Shown here: positions 1 to 9,729 of the stretch, piece by piece
How positions within the stretch are numbered: the stretch's first letter is position 1
How the letters are laid out: each line of letters begins with the position of its first letter
DNA from: Streptomyces termitum
GTDB lineage: Bacteria > Actinomycetota > Actinomycetes > Streptomycetales > Streptomycetaceae
DNA length: 64,000 nt
Direction: 5' to 3'
NCBI RefSeq assembly: GCF_014650175.1
Contig: NZ_BMUL01000003.1
Span: forward strand, 310,001-374,000
The notes under the pieces: model-generated
The model's input: the letters and a program-made list of their open reading frames with translations, nothing else
The model's database searches: none
What the model was told of the DNA's origin: nothing
Translations under genes and position numbers: made by a program

Positions 1-404
1 ACATGAACCGCTTCTACCGCGAGGCCATGGCCTCCCTCGGCCGCTACACCTCCGGCTGGGCCGGCTACGTCTGGTGCTACGGCGGCGGCTACTGCGCCGT
101 CGACGAGAAGGGCGCCTTCCGCGCCAACAAGGAGCTGACCGCCGAACCGTACGCCCAGGCCGTCGCCGGCCGGGTCCGCTCCACCGCCTACGACCCCCGC
201 ACCGGCGTCTACCGGCTGGAGTACGACGCGGCCGGCCCGCGCGGCTCCCGGACCACCGAGCTGGTGCTGCCGCGCGGCGACTGGAAGGTGTCGGCCCGCG
301 GGGCCGCCGTCCTGCGCGACCGCGACGGCCGGGTCCGGGTCGTCGCCGCCCCGCACACCCGGGTCACGGTCACCGCGACCCGGACCGGCACCGCCCGCCC
401 CTGA
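1..404 (+). CDS. C-terminal part of a GH5-type endoglycosylceramidase-like hydrolase (5' end outside window)
   Basis: The open frame runs in from the left edge and stops with TGA at 402-404, so only about the last 133 residues are visible. The fragment has a YGGGYC segment, then EPYAQAVAG, then a predicted all-beta tail (FDP-like YDPRTGVYRLEY). This order (aromatic-rich end of a TIM barrel, P-Y-x-x-A-V-A-G, beta-sandwich) is what I know from actinobacterial endoglycosylceramidase-like glycoside hydrolase family 5 proteins. The catalytic glutamates and any signal peptide would lie upstream and cannot be seen. The ATG at position 3 is probably internal. Substrate is unknown; another GH5 subfamily is possible. 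Confidence 0.55.
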   Translation, partial: MNRFYREAMASLGRYTSGWAGYVWCYGGGYCAVDEKGAFRANKELTAEPYAQAVAGRVRSTAYDPRTGVYRLEYDAAGPRGSRTTELVLPRGDWKVSARGAAVLRDRDGRVRVVAAPHTRVTVTATRTGTARP

Positions 405-491
405 CCCGGGGCCCCGCGAGCGCGGGCGCCCGAGCCGCGGACGAAGGCACCGGCCGCCCGGCCGCCCGGGGCCCCCGCGCGCGGGCGCCCG
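405..491. terminator. Two near-identical hairpins between convergent genes
   Basis: A segment of about 27 nt at 405-432 recurs almost unchanged at 465-491. Each copy can fold into a GC-only hairpin (CCCCGCG paired with CGCGGG, about 411-427 and 471-487). The pair lies between the stop codons of the GH5-like gene and the convergent PadR gene, so it probably acts as a bidirectional terminator. Confidence 0.5.
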
Positions 492-494
492 TGC

Positions 495-1559
495 TCAGGC
501 GTCCGCGCGCGGGGCCAGGATCCGGCCGACCCGGGCCGCCGCCGCGCCCAGGTGCCGCCGCACCTCGGTGAGCTGGTCCTCCGTCACCCCGTGGTCGCGG
601 GCCGCGTCCCGGATCTCGTCCCGGAAGCGGTCGAGCAGCCGGTCCAGGTCCCGGGCCGGCTCGCCCGACCCCGCCGACTCCCGCGCCCACGCGGGCGGTT
701 CGTCCCCGACGGGCGGCTCCTCGGAACTCCGGCCGGACACGCCCCCGGACGCGGACGCGTCCCGCGGGGCGGCGGAACCGGCGATCGGACCCGCGCCGGA
801 GCCGGCGCCGGGCCCGGTAGCCGGGCCTGCGCCAGGATCGGCCGCCGGGCCGGATGCCGGGTCGGCGGCCGGGTCGGCGGTGGGGTCGGCGCCCGCGGCG
901 GCGCGGGCCTTGGGGTGGGTGGTGCCCGAGACGAGGTCGCCCAGCTGGGCGGTGATCCCCGACAGCCCCTCCCAGACGGTCTGCGGCCACTCGCCCTTCG
1001 CGAAGCGGTGCTGCACCTCGTCCTGCACCTGCTGGGCGATCCGCTGGAACTCCTTCGCCTGGAGCTTCGCCGAGCGGGCCTCCTCCTTCGCCCTCCGGGC
1101 CTGCTCCTTCCACTCCTTCCTGGCCTTGCGCAGCTCCTCCTTGGGGTCGGGGAAGGACCCGGCCTCCGCCGTCCGGGCCCGGCTCGCCGCCGCCCGCATC
1201 TCGCTGCGGACCCGGCCGGCCGCGCCCCGTACGTCGTCCCGGATCTCGGCGGCCAGCTCCGCCACCGAATCGCGGATCTCCCGCTCCAGCGCGTCGAGTT
1301 CGGCCGCGCGGCCGGCCACCTCGGCCCGGCCCGCGTCGGTGAGGGCGTAGACCTTCCGGCCGCCCTCGCTGGTGTGGGTGACCAGGCCCTCGGCCTCCAG
1401 CTTGGCCAGCCGGGGGTAGACCGTCCCGGCCGAGGGCGCGTACAGCCCCTGGAACCGCTCCTCCAGGAGGCGGATCACCTCGTAGCCGTGGCGGGGGGCC
1501 TCGTCGAGCAGCTTCAGCAGGTAGAGGCGGAGCCGGCCGTGGGCGAAGACGGGAGCCAT
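495..1559 (-). CDS. PadR family transcriptional regulator
   Basis: The 354-residue product starts MAPVFAHGRLRLYLLKLL and carries a winged-helix PadR domain in the first ~90 residues, with the family pattern HGYEVIRLLEERF, SAGTVYPRLAKLEAEGLV and GRKVYALTDAG. A long charged helical stretch follows (about residues 100-190, likely coiled coil), then a low-complexity Gly/Ala/Pro linker (about 215-275) and a helical C-terminal segment. PadR proteins usually end after about 110-200 residues, so the tail is long. The start lies 2 nt behind the stop of the DUF4097 gene (TGATCATG), so the two are translated as an operon. PadR proteins are ligand-responsive repressors; this one probably controls its own operon through the palindromic sites upstream of the DUF4097 gene. 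Confidence 0.85.
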   Translation of the reverse strand: MAPVFAHGRLRLYLLKLLDEAPRHGYEVIRLLEERFQGLYAPSAGTVYPRLAKLEAEGLVTHTSEGGRKVYALTDAGRAEVAGRAAELDALEREIRDSVAELAAEIRDDVRGAAGRVRSEMRAAASRARTAEAGSFPDPKEELRKARKEWKEQARRAKEEARSAKLQAKEFQRIAQQVQDEVQHRFAKGEWPQTVWEGLSGITAQLGDLVSGTTHPKARAAAGADPTADPAADPASGPAADPGAGPATGPGAGSGAGPIAGSAAPRDASASGGVSGRSSEEPPVGDEPPAWARESAGSGEPARDLDRLLDRFRDEIRDAARDHGVTEDQLTEVRRHLGAAAARVGRILAPRADA

Positions 1560-1561
1560 GA

Positions 1562-2449
1562 TCAGAGCACCTTTCCGGACGCGGGGGCGGTGGGGTCGGC
1601 GGGGCCGGCGGGCGGGGCCTCCGGGTCCTCGGCGGGCTCCGGGCGGCGCAGCAGCGCGATCGAACCGGAGACCGTCGTCGCCCGGAGGGTGCCCCGGCCC
1701 GCGCCGAGAGTCCCGGTGATCGACTTGGTGCCCCAGTCGCCGCCCACCCGCAGGTCCTCGAAGGCGTTCGACACCGCGCCGCTGGCGGTGCTCGCCTCCA
1801 CCCGGGCGTCCGCCGGGTGCGGCAGCCGGATGGCGACCTCGCCGGAGACGCTGGTGAGCCGGATGTCCGCGGGCGGCGCCTCGGCCGGGGCCGGGTCCAG
1901 GTCGAGGACCATGTCCCCGCTGACCGTCTCCGCCCGCACCGCGGAACCGGAGCCCTCGATCACCGTGACGTCCCCGGTCACCGAGTTCACCCGCAGCGCC
2001 CCCGTCACCGACTGGGCCTCCAGGGCGCCCGAGACGCTCTCGGCGCGGACCGGCCCGGAGAGCCCCACGAGCGTGGTGGAGCCGGTCACCCCGCGCACCT
2101 CGGTACGGCCCCGGATCCCGGAGACCACCGTCTCCGCGGTGACCGCGCCGACCTCGACCTCGGCCCCGGCCGGGACGGCCACCGAGACGACCGCCCGCCG
2201 CTTGTGGGAGCGGTGGTCGAGCCACTTGAGGACGCCCTTCCAGTGCAGGTCCTCGTAGGTGACCGTCAGCGTCGACCCCTCCTGGGAGACGATCAGCGGC
2301 GGGCCCTCGATCTCCGCGATGTCCACCCGCGCGGTGCTCTCGTCGGTGCCCACCACGTTCACCGCGCCGCCCACGACGCGGACGCGCAGCCGTGTCACGG
2401 GCTCGGTGGGCGCGAGCTTCACCGGCTCGGTGACGGACCACTGGGTCAT
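1562..2449 (-). CDS. DUF4097 family beta-helix protein, PadR operon partner
   Basis: The 295-residue product consists of many short beta repeats with S/T-V-x-G turns (for example VRAESVSG, LRVNSVTG, VRAETVSG, LRATTVSG), the pattern of the DUF4097 (adhesin-like right-handed beta-helix) family. There is no signal peptide or membrane segment. The ATG at 2449 was chosen over an upstream in-frame start because GGGAGG sits 8 nt before it. Its function is unknown; in actinobacteria this family is often next to a PadR regulator, and here the two genes nearly touch, which suggests a shared envelope-stress or sensing role (inference). Confidence 0.75.
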   Translation of the reverse strand: MTQWSVTEPVKLAPTEPVTRLRVRVVGGAVNVVGTDESTARVDIAEIEGPPLIVSQEGSTLTVTYEDLHWKGVLKWLDHRSHKRRAVVSVAVPAGAEVEVGAVTAETVVSGIRGRTEVRGVTGSTTLVGLSGPVRAESVSGALEAQSVTGALRVNSVTGDVTVIEGSGSAVRAETVSGDMVLDLDPAPAEAPPADIRLTSVSGEVAIRLPHPADARVEASTASGAVSNAFEDLRVGGDWGTKSITGTLGAGRGTLRATTVSGSIALLRRPEPAEDPEAPPAGPADPTAPASGKVL

Positions 2450-2490
2450 GGTGCTGCCTCCCGTTTCCCCTCGGAGTACGCCGCGACGCA

Positions 2491-2540
2491 ACATATCGCG
2501 ACTTCGGAATTCACGATATATCGCGGTGGGGTCGCGTCAA
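2491..2540 (-). promoter_or_regulatory. Candidate promoter and PadR operator of the DUF4097-padR operon
   Basis: The perfect palindrome CGATATATCG lies at 2514-2523 and the 8-mer ATATCGCG occurs at 2493-2500 and again at 2518-2525. On the minus strand a TTGACG box (2535-2540) stands 16 nt from TATCGT (2513-2518), a good -35/-10 pair. The palindrome overlaps the -10 box, the usual layout of an autorepressed PadR promoter. These are the most AT-rich bases in the neighbourhood. Confidence 0.6.
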
Positions 2541-2622
2541 CCCCGACTCATCCCTGACTCGACCCTGACAGGGGAGGGGCAAACAACCCCTTAAGCGGAC
2601 GAACTGCCCTAGCGTAGGGGCC

Positions 2623-3438
2623 ATGAACGCGACATCCGGACCGAGCCCCGCCGGGGCGCTGCTGCTGTGCCGGGCCGAACCGACGGCGGTCCGGCCGCCC
2701 GCCCTCCTCCTGCGGGAGCGGCTGCTCCTCGCCCCCGCCGGGGCCGGCTGGAGCGTCCTCGTACCGGAGGGCAGGCCCTGGCAGGAGGACGGGGAGCCGG
2801 TCGAACGGGTCGTCACCGGCTGGGCCACCGCCCTCGCCGTCTCCGCCGCCGGCTGGCCCGTCCTCGCCCTCTGGTGGGACACCGGCCGCGCCGGCCTCAC
2901 CCTCGCCTCGGGCTTCCGCCGCCCCGTCGGCTACACCTGGCTCACCGACGGCACCCCGGCCGGCGAGGACGAAGCCGTACGGACCTTCGCCGAACGCCTC
3001 GGCCTCGACCCCGTCCTCGACGTGCAGGCCCTGGAACCGCTCACCCGCCCCGACCCGGAGGCCGACGCCGCCACCCGCCTCCTCGGCCTCGTCGCCGTCC
3101 TCGCCCGCACCGGCCTCGACCTGCCCCCGGGCATCGACCCCGGCACGGCCCCCGGCCGGCTCCGCGAGGCCGCCCTCGACGCTGACGCCGAGCAGCTCGA
3201 CCGGCTCGGCTGGAAGGCCACCGTCCGCGCCGAGCTCGACGTCGTGGAGGAGGGCCCCCTCGGCCCGTACCTGCGCGGCCCCCGGGCCCGCCTGCTCAGC
3301 GGCGTACAGCTCGCCGCGGGCGTGCCCCTGCTGCTCTGGGGCATCGGCCGGCGCAGCGGCGGCTGGAGCGCGGCGGGCGCCCTCCTCGTCGCCCACGGCG
3401 CCCTCGGCCTCGCCTACGACCGCCTCCGCGCGTCCTGA
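2623..3438 (+). CDS. Hypothetical protein with C-terminal membrane segment
   Basis: The 271-residue product has no domain I recognise. It begins with a region rich in Leu/Ala/Pro, includes many Trp residues (WSVLVPEG, LALWWDT, YTWLTDG) and ends with a hydrophobic stretch (LLSGVQLAAGVPLLLWGI and a second ALLVAHGALGLAY) that could form one or two membrane helices. No signal peptide is seen. The ATG at 2623 follows a TAGCGT box (2610-2615) by 7 nt and has no Shine-Dalgarno sequence, so the mRNA may be leaderless. It is transcribed away from the DUF4097-padR operon. It resembles proteins that I know only as conserved hypotheticals of Streptomyces. Confidence 0.65.
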   Translation: MNATSGPSPAGALLLCRAEPTAVRPPALLLRERLLLAPAGAGWSVLVPEGRPWQEDGEPVERVVTGWATALAVSAAGWPVLALWWDTGRAGLTLASGFRRPVGYTWLTDGTPAGEDEAVRTFAERLGLDPVLDVQALEPLTRPDPEADAATRLLGLVAVLARTGLDLPPGIDPGTAPGRLREAALDADAEQLDRLGWKATVRAELDVVEEGPLGPYLRGPRARLLSGVQLAAGVPLLLWGIGRRSGGWSAAGALLVAHGALGLAYDRLRAS

Positions 3439-3456
3439 GGAGCCCGGACACGGCGA

Positions 3457-3484
3457 ACGCCCCCTCCCGCGCGGAAGGGGGCGT
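3457..3484. terminator. Bidirectional terminator hairpin
   Basis: A 12-bp stem with one mismatch (ACGCCCCC paired with GGGGGCGT at the base) and a GCGC loop lies between the convergent stop codons at 3438 and 3508. Confidence 0.65.
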
Positions 3485-3507
3485 CCGTCACGTACCGGAA
3501 CGGGGGC

Positions 3508-3690
3508 CTACTCGTCGTCGTCCTCGTCGTCGAGACGGGCCAGCCAGGTCGCGAGGCGCTCGACCGGCACCTCGAAGTCGGGGTTCAGGTCGACGAAGGT
3601 CCGCAGCTGCTCGGCCAGCCACTCGAAGGTGACCTCCTCCTCGCCGCGCCGCTTCTCCAGTTCCTCGATGCCACGGTCCGTGAAGTACAT
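3508..3690 (-). CDS. Small acidic DUF6104-type protein
   Basis: The 60-residue product begins MYFTDRGIEELEKRRGEEE and ends in a run of Asp and Glu (LDDEDDDE). It matches the short conserved actinobacterial family I know as DUF6104, normally found next to the 2-oxoglutarate dehydrogenase gene as here. It is soluble and strongly acidic; its function is unknown. No Shine-Dalgarno sequence is visible; a TATCCT box ends about 9 nt before the ATG, so a very short leader or leaderless mRNA is likely. It is separated from kgd by a strong terminator and is therefore its own unit. Confidence 0.8.
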   Translation of the reverse strand: MYFTDRGIEELEKRRGEEEVTFEWLAEQLRTFVDLNPDFEVPVERLATWLARLDDEDDDE

Positions 3691-3731
3691 GGCACCCAGG
3701 ATAGGCCCGCGACGGGCCCGCCCGGACACGC

Positions 3732-3767
3732 CGGAGGCCCGGCACCCCGAAGGGTGCCGGGCCTCCG
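3732..3767 (-). terminator. Strong terminator downstream of kgd
   Basis: A perfect 16-bp stem (CGGAGGCCCGGCACCC and its complement) with a CGAA loop lies just after the kgd stop codon. Confidence 0.85.
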
Positions 3768-3782
3768 CACGCGGTGCCGGGA

Positions 3783-6700
3783 TCAGGCGTCGAAGACCTC
3801 GTCGACCAGCTGCTGCTGCTCGGCCTGGTGGCGCTTGGCCGAGCCGACCGCCGGGGACGAGGAGTGCGGGCGGGAGATCCGGCGCAGGCGCTCGCCCGCC
3901 GGGATGTCCGCGCCGACCGCCAGGTCCAGGTGGTCGATCAGGTTGAGCGCGATGAACGGCCACGCACCCTGGTTCGCCGGCTCCTCCTGCGCCCAGATGT
4001 ACTTCGCGGCGTTCGGGTACTTGGCGATCTCGGCCTGGAGCTCGGCACCCGGCAGCGGGTACAGGCGCTCCAGACGGATGATCGCGGTCTCCTTGTCGCC
4101 GCGCTTCTGCCGCTCGGCCTCCAGGTCGTAGTAGACCTTGCCGGCGCAGAAGACGACCTTGCGGACGCCGGCCGGGTCGACCGAGTCGTCGCCGATGACC
4201 GGGCGGAAGCCGCCGGTGGTGAACTCCTCCACCTTGGACGCCGCGGCCTTCAGGCGCAGCATCGACTTCGGGGTGAAGACGATGAGCGGCTTGTGGTGCG
4301 GGTTGTGGACCTGCCAGCGCAGCAGGTGGAAGTAGTTCGACGGCAGCGTCGGCATGGCGACCGTCATGTTGTCCTGGGCGCACATCTGGAGGAAGCGCTC
4401 CGGGCGCGCGGACGAGTGGTCCGGGCCCTGGCCCTCGTAGCCGTGCGGCAGGAGCAGGGTGACGCCGGAGGTCTGGCCCCACTTCTGCTCGGCGGAGGAG
4501 ATGAACTCGTCGACGACGGTCTGCGCGCCGTTGACGAAGTCGCCGAACTGGGCCTCCCAGACGACCAGCGAGTCCGGGCGGGCCAGCGAGTAGCCGTACT
4601 CGAAGCCCATCGCCGCGTACTCGCTGAGCATCGAGTCGTAGACGTTGTAGTGGGCCTGCTCGTCGGTCAGGTAGAGCAGCGGGGTGTAGTCCTCGCCGGT
4701 CTCCTGGTCGACCAGGACCGCGTGGCGCTGGCCGAAGGTGCCGCGGCGGGAGTCCTGGCCCGACAGGCGGACCGGGGTGCCCTCCATCAGCAGGGAGCCG
4801 ATGGCGAGGGTCTCGCCGAAGCCCCAGTCGATGGTGCCGTCGTCGATCGAGGCGGCGCGGCGCTGCATCTGCGGCAGCAGACGCGGGTGGACCGTGATCC
4901 GCTCGGGGATGTTGACCTGCGACTCGGCGATCCGCTTCACGACCTCCTGGGAGACCGCGGTGGTGACCGGGACCGGGAAGGCGGCCTGCGCGTCCGGGAC
5001 GTGCGTGGCGGCCGGGGCGGAGGTGGCCTCGCGGACCTCCGCGAAGACCTTCTCCAGCTGGCCCTGGAAGTCCTGGAGCGACTGCTCGGCCTCTTCCAGG
5101 GTGATGTCGCCGCGACCGATGAGCGACTCGGTGTAGAGCTTGCGCACCGAGCGCTTCTTGTCGATCAGGTTGTACATCTGCGGGTTGGTGAACGAGGGGT
5201 TGTCGCCCTCGTTGTGACCGCGGCGGCGGTAGCAGATGAGGTCGATCACGACGTCCTTGTTGAACGTCTGGCGGAACTCGAAGGCGAGCCGCGCGACGCG
5301 GACCACGGCCTCCGGGTCGTCGCCGTTCACGTGGAAGATCGGCGCCTCGATCATGCGGGCCACGTCGGTGGCGTACATCGAGGAGCGCGACGCCTCCGGG
5401 GCGGCGGTGAAGCCGACCTGGTTGTTGATGACGATGTGGACCGTGCCGCCGGTGCGGTAGCCGCGCAGCTGCGACATGTTCAGGGTCTCGGCCACCACGC
5501 CCTGGCCCGCGAAGGCCGCGTCGCCGTGCAGGGCCACCGGCAGGACGGTGAAGTCCGTGCCGCCCTTGTTGACGACGTCCTGCTTGGCGCGGACGACGCC
5601 CTCCAGGACCGGGTCGACCGCCTCCAGGTGGGAGGGGTTGGCGACCAGGGAGACCTTGATCTGCTCGCCGTCGAGACCGGTGAAGGTGCCCTCGGCGCCC
5701 AGGTGGTACTTGACGTCGCCGGAGCCGTGCATCGACTTCGGGTCGAGGTTGCCCTCGAACTCGCGGAAGATCTGCGCGTACGACTTGCCGACGATGTTGG
5801 CGAGGACGTTCAGACGGCCGCGGTGGGCCATGCCGATGACGACCTCGTCCAGGCGGGACTCGGCGGCGGAGTCGATGACCGCGTCGAGCAGCGGGATGAC
5901 GGACTCGCCGCCCTCCAGGGAGAAGCGCTTCTGGCCGACGTACTTCGTCTGCAGGAAGGTCTCGAACGCCTCGGCGGAGTTCAGGCGGCGCAGGATGCGG
6001 AGCTGCTCCTCGCGCTCCACGCGCGCGTGGGGACGCTCGACGCGGTCCTGGATCCACTTGCGCTGCTTCGGGTCCTGGATGTGCATGAACTCGATGCCGG
6101 TGGTGCGGCAGTACGAGTCGCGCAGGACGCCGAGGATGTCGCGGAGCTTCATCATCGACTTGCCGGCGAAGCCGCCGACCGCGAACTCCCGCTCCAGGTC
6201 CCACAGGGTGAGGCCGTGCTCGGTGATGTCCAGGTCGGGGTGCTTGCGCTGCTTGTACTCCAGCGGGTCGGTGTCGGCCATGACGTGGCCGCGGACCCGG
6301 TAGGAGTGGATGAGCTCGAAGACGCGCGCGGCCTTGGTGACGTCGTCGTCGTGCGAGGCGTCGATGTCCTTGAGCCAGCGGACCGGCTCGTAGGGGATGC
6401 GCAGCGACTTGAAGATGTCGTCGTAGAAGCCGCCCTCGCCGAGGAGGAGGTTGGCGACGATCCGCAGGAACTCGCCGGAGGCGGCGCCCTGGATGACCCG
6501 GTGGTCGTAGGTCGAGGTCAGGGTCATGACCTTCGAGATGCCCAGCTTGTTCAGGGTGTCCTGGGAGGTGCCCTGGAACTCGGCCGGGTAGTCCATCGAG
6601 CCGACGCCCATGATGACCGACTGCCCGGGCATCAGACGCGGCACGGAGTGGACCGTGCCGAGGCCGCCGGGGTTGGTCAGGGAGACGGTGACGCCGGAGA

Positions 6701-7571
6701 AGTCCTCCATCGTCAGCTTGCCCACGCGGGCGCGCTTGACGATGTCCTCGTACGCCTGCCAGAACTCGAAGAAGTTGAGCGTCTCGGCCTTCTTGATGCC
6801 CGCGACGACGAGCTGGCGGTCGCCGTTCGGCTTCACCAGGTCGATCGCGAGGCCGAAGTTGATGTGCTCCGGCTTGACCAGGGTCGGCTTGCCGTCCTTC
6901 TCCGCGAAGGAGTGGTTCATCGACGGCATGGCCTTGATCGCCTGCACCATCGCGTAGCCGATGAGGTGGGTGAAGGAGATCTTCCCGCCCCGGGCGCGCT
7001 TCAGGTGGTTGTTGATGACGATCCGGTTGTCGAAGAGCAGCTTCACCGGGACGGCGCGGACGGACGTGGCCGTCGGCACCTCCAGGGAGGCGTTCATGTT
7101 CTTCGCGACCGCGGCGGCGGGACCGCGCAGCGTGACCAGCTCGGGGCCGGCGGGGGCCTCGGTGGCCGGGGCGGCGGCCGGCTTCGCCGGAGCGGCGGCC
7201 GGGGCCGGCTTCACGGCGGCCGGAGCGGCCGCGGCGGGCTTCGCCGGGGCCGGAGCGGCCGGAGCAGGGGCGGCGGCCGGGGCCGGGACGGCGGCAGGGG
7301 CGGCAGGCGCGGCCTGTGCGGGGCCCGCCTGCTGCGCCGCCGGCGCGGCCGTGGTGGTGGCGGCCGGTGCGGACGGGGTCTCCGCCGCACCCGGCTTGTA
7401 GTCGGCGAAGAAGTCCCACCAGGCACGATCGACCGAATTCGGGTCCTGGAGGTACTGCTGGTAGATCTCGTCGACGAGCCACTCATTGGCGCCGAAGGCG
7501 GCTGCGGGGCTCACGCCACGCCCGTCTTGGTCGGCCGGGGAGCTCGGGGTACTGGGGGACTGAGACGACAC
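3783..7571 (-). CDS. kgd: Multifunctional 2-oxoglutarate metabolism enzyme (2-oxoglutarate decarboxylase / dehydrogenase E1 fused to an E2 catalytic domain)
   Basis: The 1262-residue product has the actinobacterial Kgd/SucA layout: an N-terminal peptide with [19 protein letters not shown], an Ala/Pro-rich linker (about 55-150), an E2 succinyltransferase-type domain with [11 protein letters not shown] (about 160-390) and a thiamine-diphosphate E1 domain to the C-terminus, with GDVKYHLG and [11 protein letters not shown]. The fused enzyme decarboxylates 2-oxoglutarate and supplies succinyl groups to the TCA cycle together with a separate lipoylated E2 and E3. The GTG at 7571 is chosen because homologues begin at this SSQSPS segment and AGAGGG-like purines lie upstream; in-frame ATGs up to 7676 look spurious. 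It is monocistronic, with a terminator behind it. In this family the small FHA protein GarA/OdhI controls the E1 activity (established for mycobacteria and corynebacteria). Confidence 0.95.
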   Translation of the reverse strand: MSSQSPSTPSSPADQDGRGVSPAAAFGANEWLVDEIYQQYLQDPNSVDRAWWDFFADYKPGAAETPSAPAATTTAAPAAQQAGPAQAAPAAPAAVPAPAAAPAPAAPAPAKPAAAAPAAVKPAPAAAPAKPAAAPATEAPAGPELVTLRGPAAAVAKNMNASLEVPTATSVRAVPVKLLFDNRIVINNHLKRARGGKISFTHLIGYAMVQAIKAMPSMNHSFAEKDGKPTLVKPEHINFGLAIDLVKPNGDRQLVVAGIKKAETLNFFEFWQAYEDIVKRARVGKLTMEDFSGVTVSLTNPGGLGTVHSVPRLMPGQSVIMGVGSMDYPAEFQGTSQDTLNKLGISKVMTLTSTYDHRVIQGAASGEFLRIVANLLLGEGGFYDDIFKSLRIPYEPVRWLKDIDASHDDDVTKAARVFELIHSYRVRGHVMADTDPLEYKQRKHPDLDITEHGLTLWDLEREFAVGGFAGKSMMKLRDILGVLRDSYCRTTGIEFMHIQDPKQRKWIQDRVERPHARVEREEQLRILRRLNSAEAFETFLQTKYVGQKRFSLEGGESVIPLLDAVIDSAAESRLDEVVIGMAHRGRLNVLANIVGKSYAQIFREFEGNLDPKSMHGSGDVKYHLGAEGTFTGLDGEQIKVSLVANPSHLEAVDPVLEGVVRAKQDVVNKGGTDFTVLPVALHGDAAFAGQGVVAETLNMSQLRGYRTGGTVHIVINNQVGFTAAPEASRSSMYATDVARMIEAPIFHVNGDDPEAVVRVARLAFEFRQTFNKDVVIDLICYRRRGHNEGDNPSFTNPQMYNLIDKKRSVRKLYTESLIGRGDITLEEAEQSLQDFQGQLEKVFAEVREATSAPAATHVPDAQAAFPVPVTTAVSQEVVKRIAESQVNIPERITVHPRLLPQMQRRAASIDDGTIDWGFGETLAIGSLLMEGTPVRLSGQDSRRGTFGQRHAVLVDQETGEDYTPLLYLTDEQAHYNVYDSMLSEYAAMGFEYGYSLARPDSLVVWEAQFGDFVNGAQTVVDEFISSAEQKWGQTSGVTLLLPHGYEGQGPDHSSARPERFLQMCAQDNMTVAMPTLPSNYFHLLRWQVHNPHHKPLIVFTPKSMLRLKAAASKVEEFTTGGFRPVIGDDSVDPAGVRKVVFCAGKVYYDLEAERQKRGDKETAIIRLERLYPLPGAELQAEIAKYPNAAKYIWAQEEPANQGAWPFIALNLIDHLDLAVGADIPAGERLRRISRPHSSSPAVGSAKRHQAEQQQLVDEVFDA

Positions 7572-7840
7572 GGCGGCAACCGCCCTCTTCCGCTTCGCAA
7601 GGTGATGGACAGCGGAAATAAAGGCTACGCCTGTCCGGGCGGGACGTGCAGGCGGGGCGCTACCAACGTCGCGCAAGTCACACTTGACGGGGTGTTTCGG
7701 CGCCGTGAATGGCGGGAAACAAGCGGGGTTCCGGTCGTGCCAGGGTACGTAAAAGCCCGGCTACGGCCCTCTTCGGCCGCACCCTGACCACGTCCTGTGC
7801 GTGTTCACGCAGAACATGGGCTTCCGGTTCGAACCCTACG

Positions 7841-8935
7841 TCAATCGCGCGGAGGAAGACTGCCCGGAAGGGTGACTCTGATCCGGCATCCGCGTGAGGA
7901 TTCGGCCACGCCGATCCCGCCACCGTGCAGACCCACCGCCCAGCGCGCGATCGCCAGCCCCAGACCGGTCCCGCCGTCGCTCCCCGGCCCCCGCCGGTCC
8001 GGCGTCCGGCCCCGGTTGAACCGCTCGAAGACCCGGTCCCGCTCCGCCTCCGGGATCCCCGGCCCCTCGTCCTCGACGACCAGCTCCAGCGACTCCGGGT
8101 ACGGGCCGCGCCGCGCCCGCACCGTCACCCGGCCGTGCGGCGGCGAGTGCTTCACCGCGTTGTCGATCAGGTTCGCCATCACCTGGTGCAGCCGCTCCAT
8201 GTCCGCGTGGGCCGTCAGGTCGGACGGCTGCACGTCCAGGTGCAGGTGGACGTCGGTGCGCCGGTGCAGGCCCGAGGTCGAGGGCAGCCCGCGCTGGGCC
8301 GCCGCCAGGTTCGCCTCCCGCAGCACCCCCGACAGGTACGGCCACACCTCGAAGCGGCGGGCCCGCAACTCCACGACACCGTTGTCCAGACGGGACAGGT
8401 CCAGCAGGGTCTCCACCAGCCGGCCCAGCCGCTCGGTCTGCTTCAGCGCCGAGCGCATCGTCTCCGGATCGGCCTCGGAGACCCCGTCCACCACGTTCTC
8501 CAGCACCGCGCGCAGCGCCGCGATCGGGGTGCGCAGCTCGTGGGAGACGTTCGCCACCAGCTCCTTGCGGTGCCGGTCGACCGCCTCCAGGTCGTCCGCC
8601 ATGCGGTTGATCGTCGTGGCCAGGTCGCCCAGCTCGTCGCGCCGGCCGGCGCCCCCGACCCGGTTCGAGAAGTCGCCGCGCGAGATCGACCCCGCCACCG
8701 TGTTCATCTCGTCGAGCGGCGCCGTCAGCGACTGCGCCACGAACTGGGTGATCAGCAGCGTCGCGATCATCGCGAAGACGGTGATGTACCGGAACTCGGT
8801 GGAGGTGCGGATCGCCACCAGGGCCAGGCCGGAGGTGAGCAGCACCGCGCCCACCACCAGGGCGCCCAGCTTGGTCTTGATGGAGATCACGATCCGGTGC
8901 CGGGGCCCTCCGGCGCGCCGCTCCGGCCGGTTCAC
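7841..8935 (-). CDS. Two-component sensor histidine kinase
   Basis: The 364-residue product has two membrane segments at the N-terminus (KLGALVVGAVLLTSGLALVA and ITVFAMIATLLITQFVA) with a very short external loop, a HAMP domain (about 65-120), the H-box VSHELRTPIAAL, the N-box LIDNAVKHSP, and the G-boxes EDEGPGIP and GTGLGLAIARW. The minimal external loop suggests it senses a membrane or cytoplasmic signal. The GTG start overlaps the stop of the response regulator gene (GTGA), so the two are translationally coupled. The signal is unknown; the gene sits downstream of its regulator and next to kgd, as in other Streptomyces. Confidence 0.93.
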   Translation of the reverse strand: MNRPERRAGGPRHRIVISIKTKLGALVVGAVLLTSGLALVAIRTSTEFRYITVFAMIATLLITQFVAQSLTAPLDEMNTVAGSISRGDFSNRVGGAGRRDELGDLATTINRMADDLEAVDRHRKELVANVSHELRTPIAALRAVLENVVDGVSEADPETMRSALKQTERLGRLVETLLDLSRLDNGVVELRARRFEVWPYLSGVLREANLAAAQRGLPSTSGLHRRTDVHLHLDVQPSDLTAHADMERLHQVMANLIDNAVKHSPPHGRVTVRARRGPYPESLELVVEDEGPGIPEAERDRVFERFNRGRTPDRRGPGSDGGTGLGLAIARWAVGLHGGGIGVAESSRGCRIRVTLPGSLPPRD

Positions 8936-9669
8936 GGCGCCGGGGTCTCCAGCGCGTACCCGACCCCGTGCACCGTACGGATCCGCTCGGCGCCGATCTT
9001 CCGGCGCAGCGCCTTGATGTGGGAGTCCACGGTCCGGGTGCCCGAGGCGTCGGCCCAGTCCCAGACCTCGGCGAGCAGCTGCTCGCGGGAGAGCACCGCG
9101 CGCGGGCTGCCGGCCAGGCAGACCAGCAGGTCGAACTCGGTCGGCGTCAGGTGCACGTCCTCGGCCCGCACCCGCACCCGGCGCTGCGCGTGGTCGATCT
9201 CCAGCTCGCCGAGGCGCAGGATGCCGCTGCGCGGGGTGGCGGCGGCGAGCGCGGCCCGCTCGACCCGGCGCAGCAGCACGTGCACCCGGGCGGCCAGCTC
9301 GCGCATGGAGAACGGCTTCGTCATGTAGTCGTCGGCGCCGACGCCGAGCCCGACCAGCATGTCGGTCTCGTCGTCCCGCGCGGTCAGCATCAGCACCGGC
9401 ACCGGGCGCCGCGCCTGCACCCGGCGGCACACCTCCAGGCCGTCGAAGCCGGGCAGCATCACGTCCAGGACCATCAGGTCCGGCTGCCACGCCTCGGCCG
9501 CCTCGACGGCCGCCGGGCCGTCGGTGGCCGTCTGGACGAGGAAGCCCTCGGCCCGCAGCCGGGCCGAGACGGCCTCCACGATGGTCGCGTCGTCCTCGAC
9601 GACCAGCACGCGCCGCTGGGCCCCCGGAGTGGCCGCCGCACCGTGGTGAGTGGTGTGTGTCTGCTCCAT
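8932..9669 (-). CDS. OmpR/PhoB-family response regulator
   Basis: The 245-residue product has a receiver domain (about 20-130) with the acidic pair VVEDD, the phosphoacceptor LDVMLPG and the conserved Thr/Lys (LTARDD, TKPF), followed by a winged-helix DNA-binding domain (about 150-240; LTPTEFDLLVCLA, SHIKALRRKIG, TVHGVGYAL). It acts as the DNA-binding partner of the kinase whose start overlaps its stop codon. A GAGGCGGGG ribosome binding site precedes the ATG. The target genes are unknown. Confidence 0.95.
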   Translation of the reverse strand: MEQTHTTHHGAAATPGAQRRVLVVEDDATIVEAVSARLRAEGFLVQTATDGPAAVEAAEAWQPDLMVLDVMLPGFDGLEVCRRVQARRPVPVLMLTARDDETDMLVGLGVGADDYMTKPFSMRELAARVHVLLRRVERAALAAATPRSGILRLGELEIDHAQRRVRVRAEDVHLTPTEFDLLVCLAGSPRAVLSREQLLAEVWDWADASGTRTVDSHIKALRRKIGAERIRTVHGVGYALETPAP

Positions 9670-9729
9670 TGCCCCGCCTCGCGTCGCCGATGTCGGTACG
9701 GCAGCCTAGAGGTACCGGCGGCGTCCCGG

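Noticed and set aside
3774..7787. Open frame of over 1300 codons on the plus strand opposite kgd
   Set aside because: It is the mirror frame of a highly biased GC-rich gene: composition is dominated by Arg, Asp, Val, Leu and Gly runs, there is no domain pattern, and the minus-strand frame matches Kgd throughout.
7678..7923. 81-codon minus-strand frame between kgd and the sensor kinase
   Set aside because: It overlaps the 3' end of the kinase gene, lacks a ribosome binding site and codon bias is weak. The gap instead shows only a 14-bp palindrome (TGCGTG-TT-CACGCA, 7798-7811).
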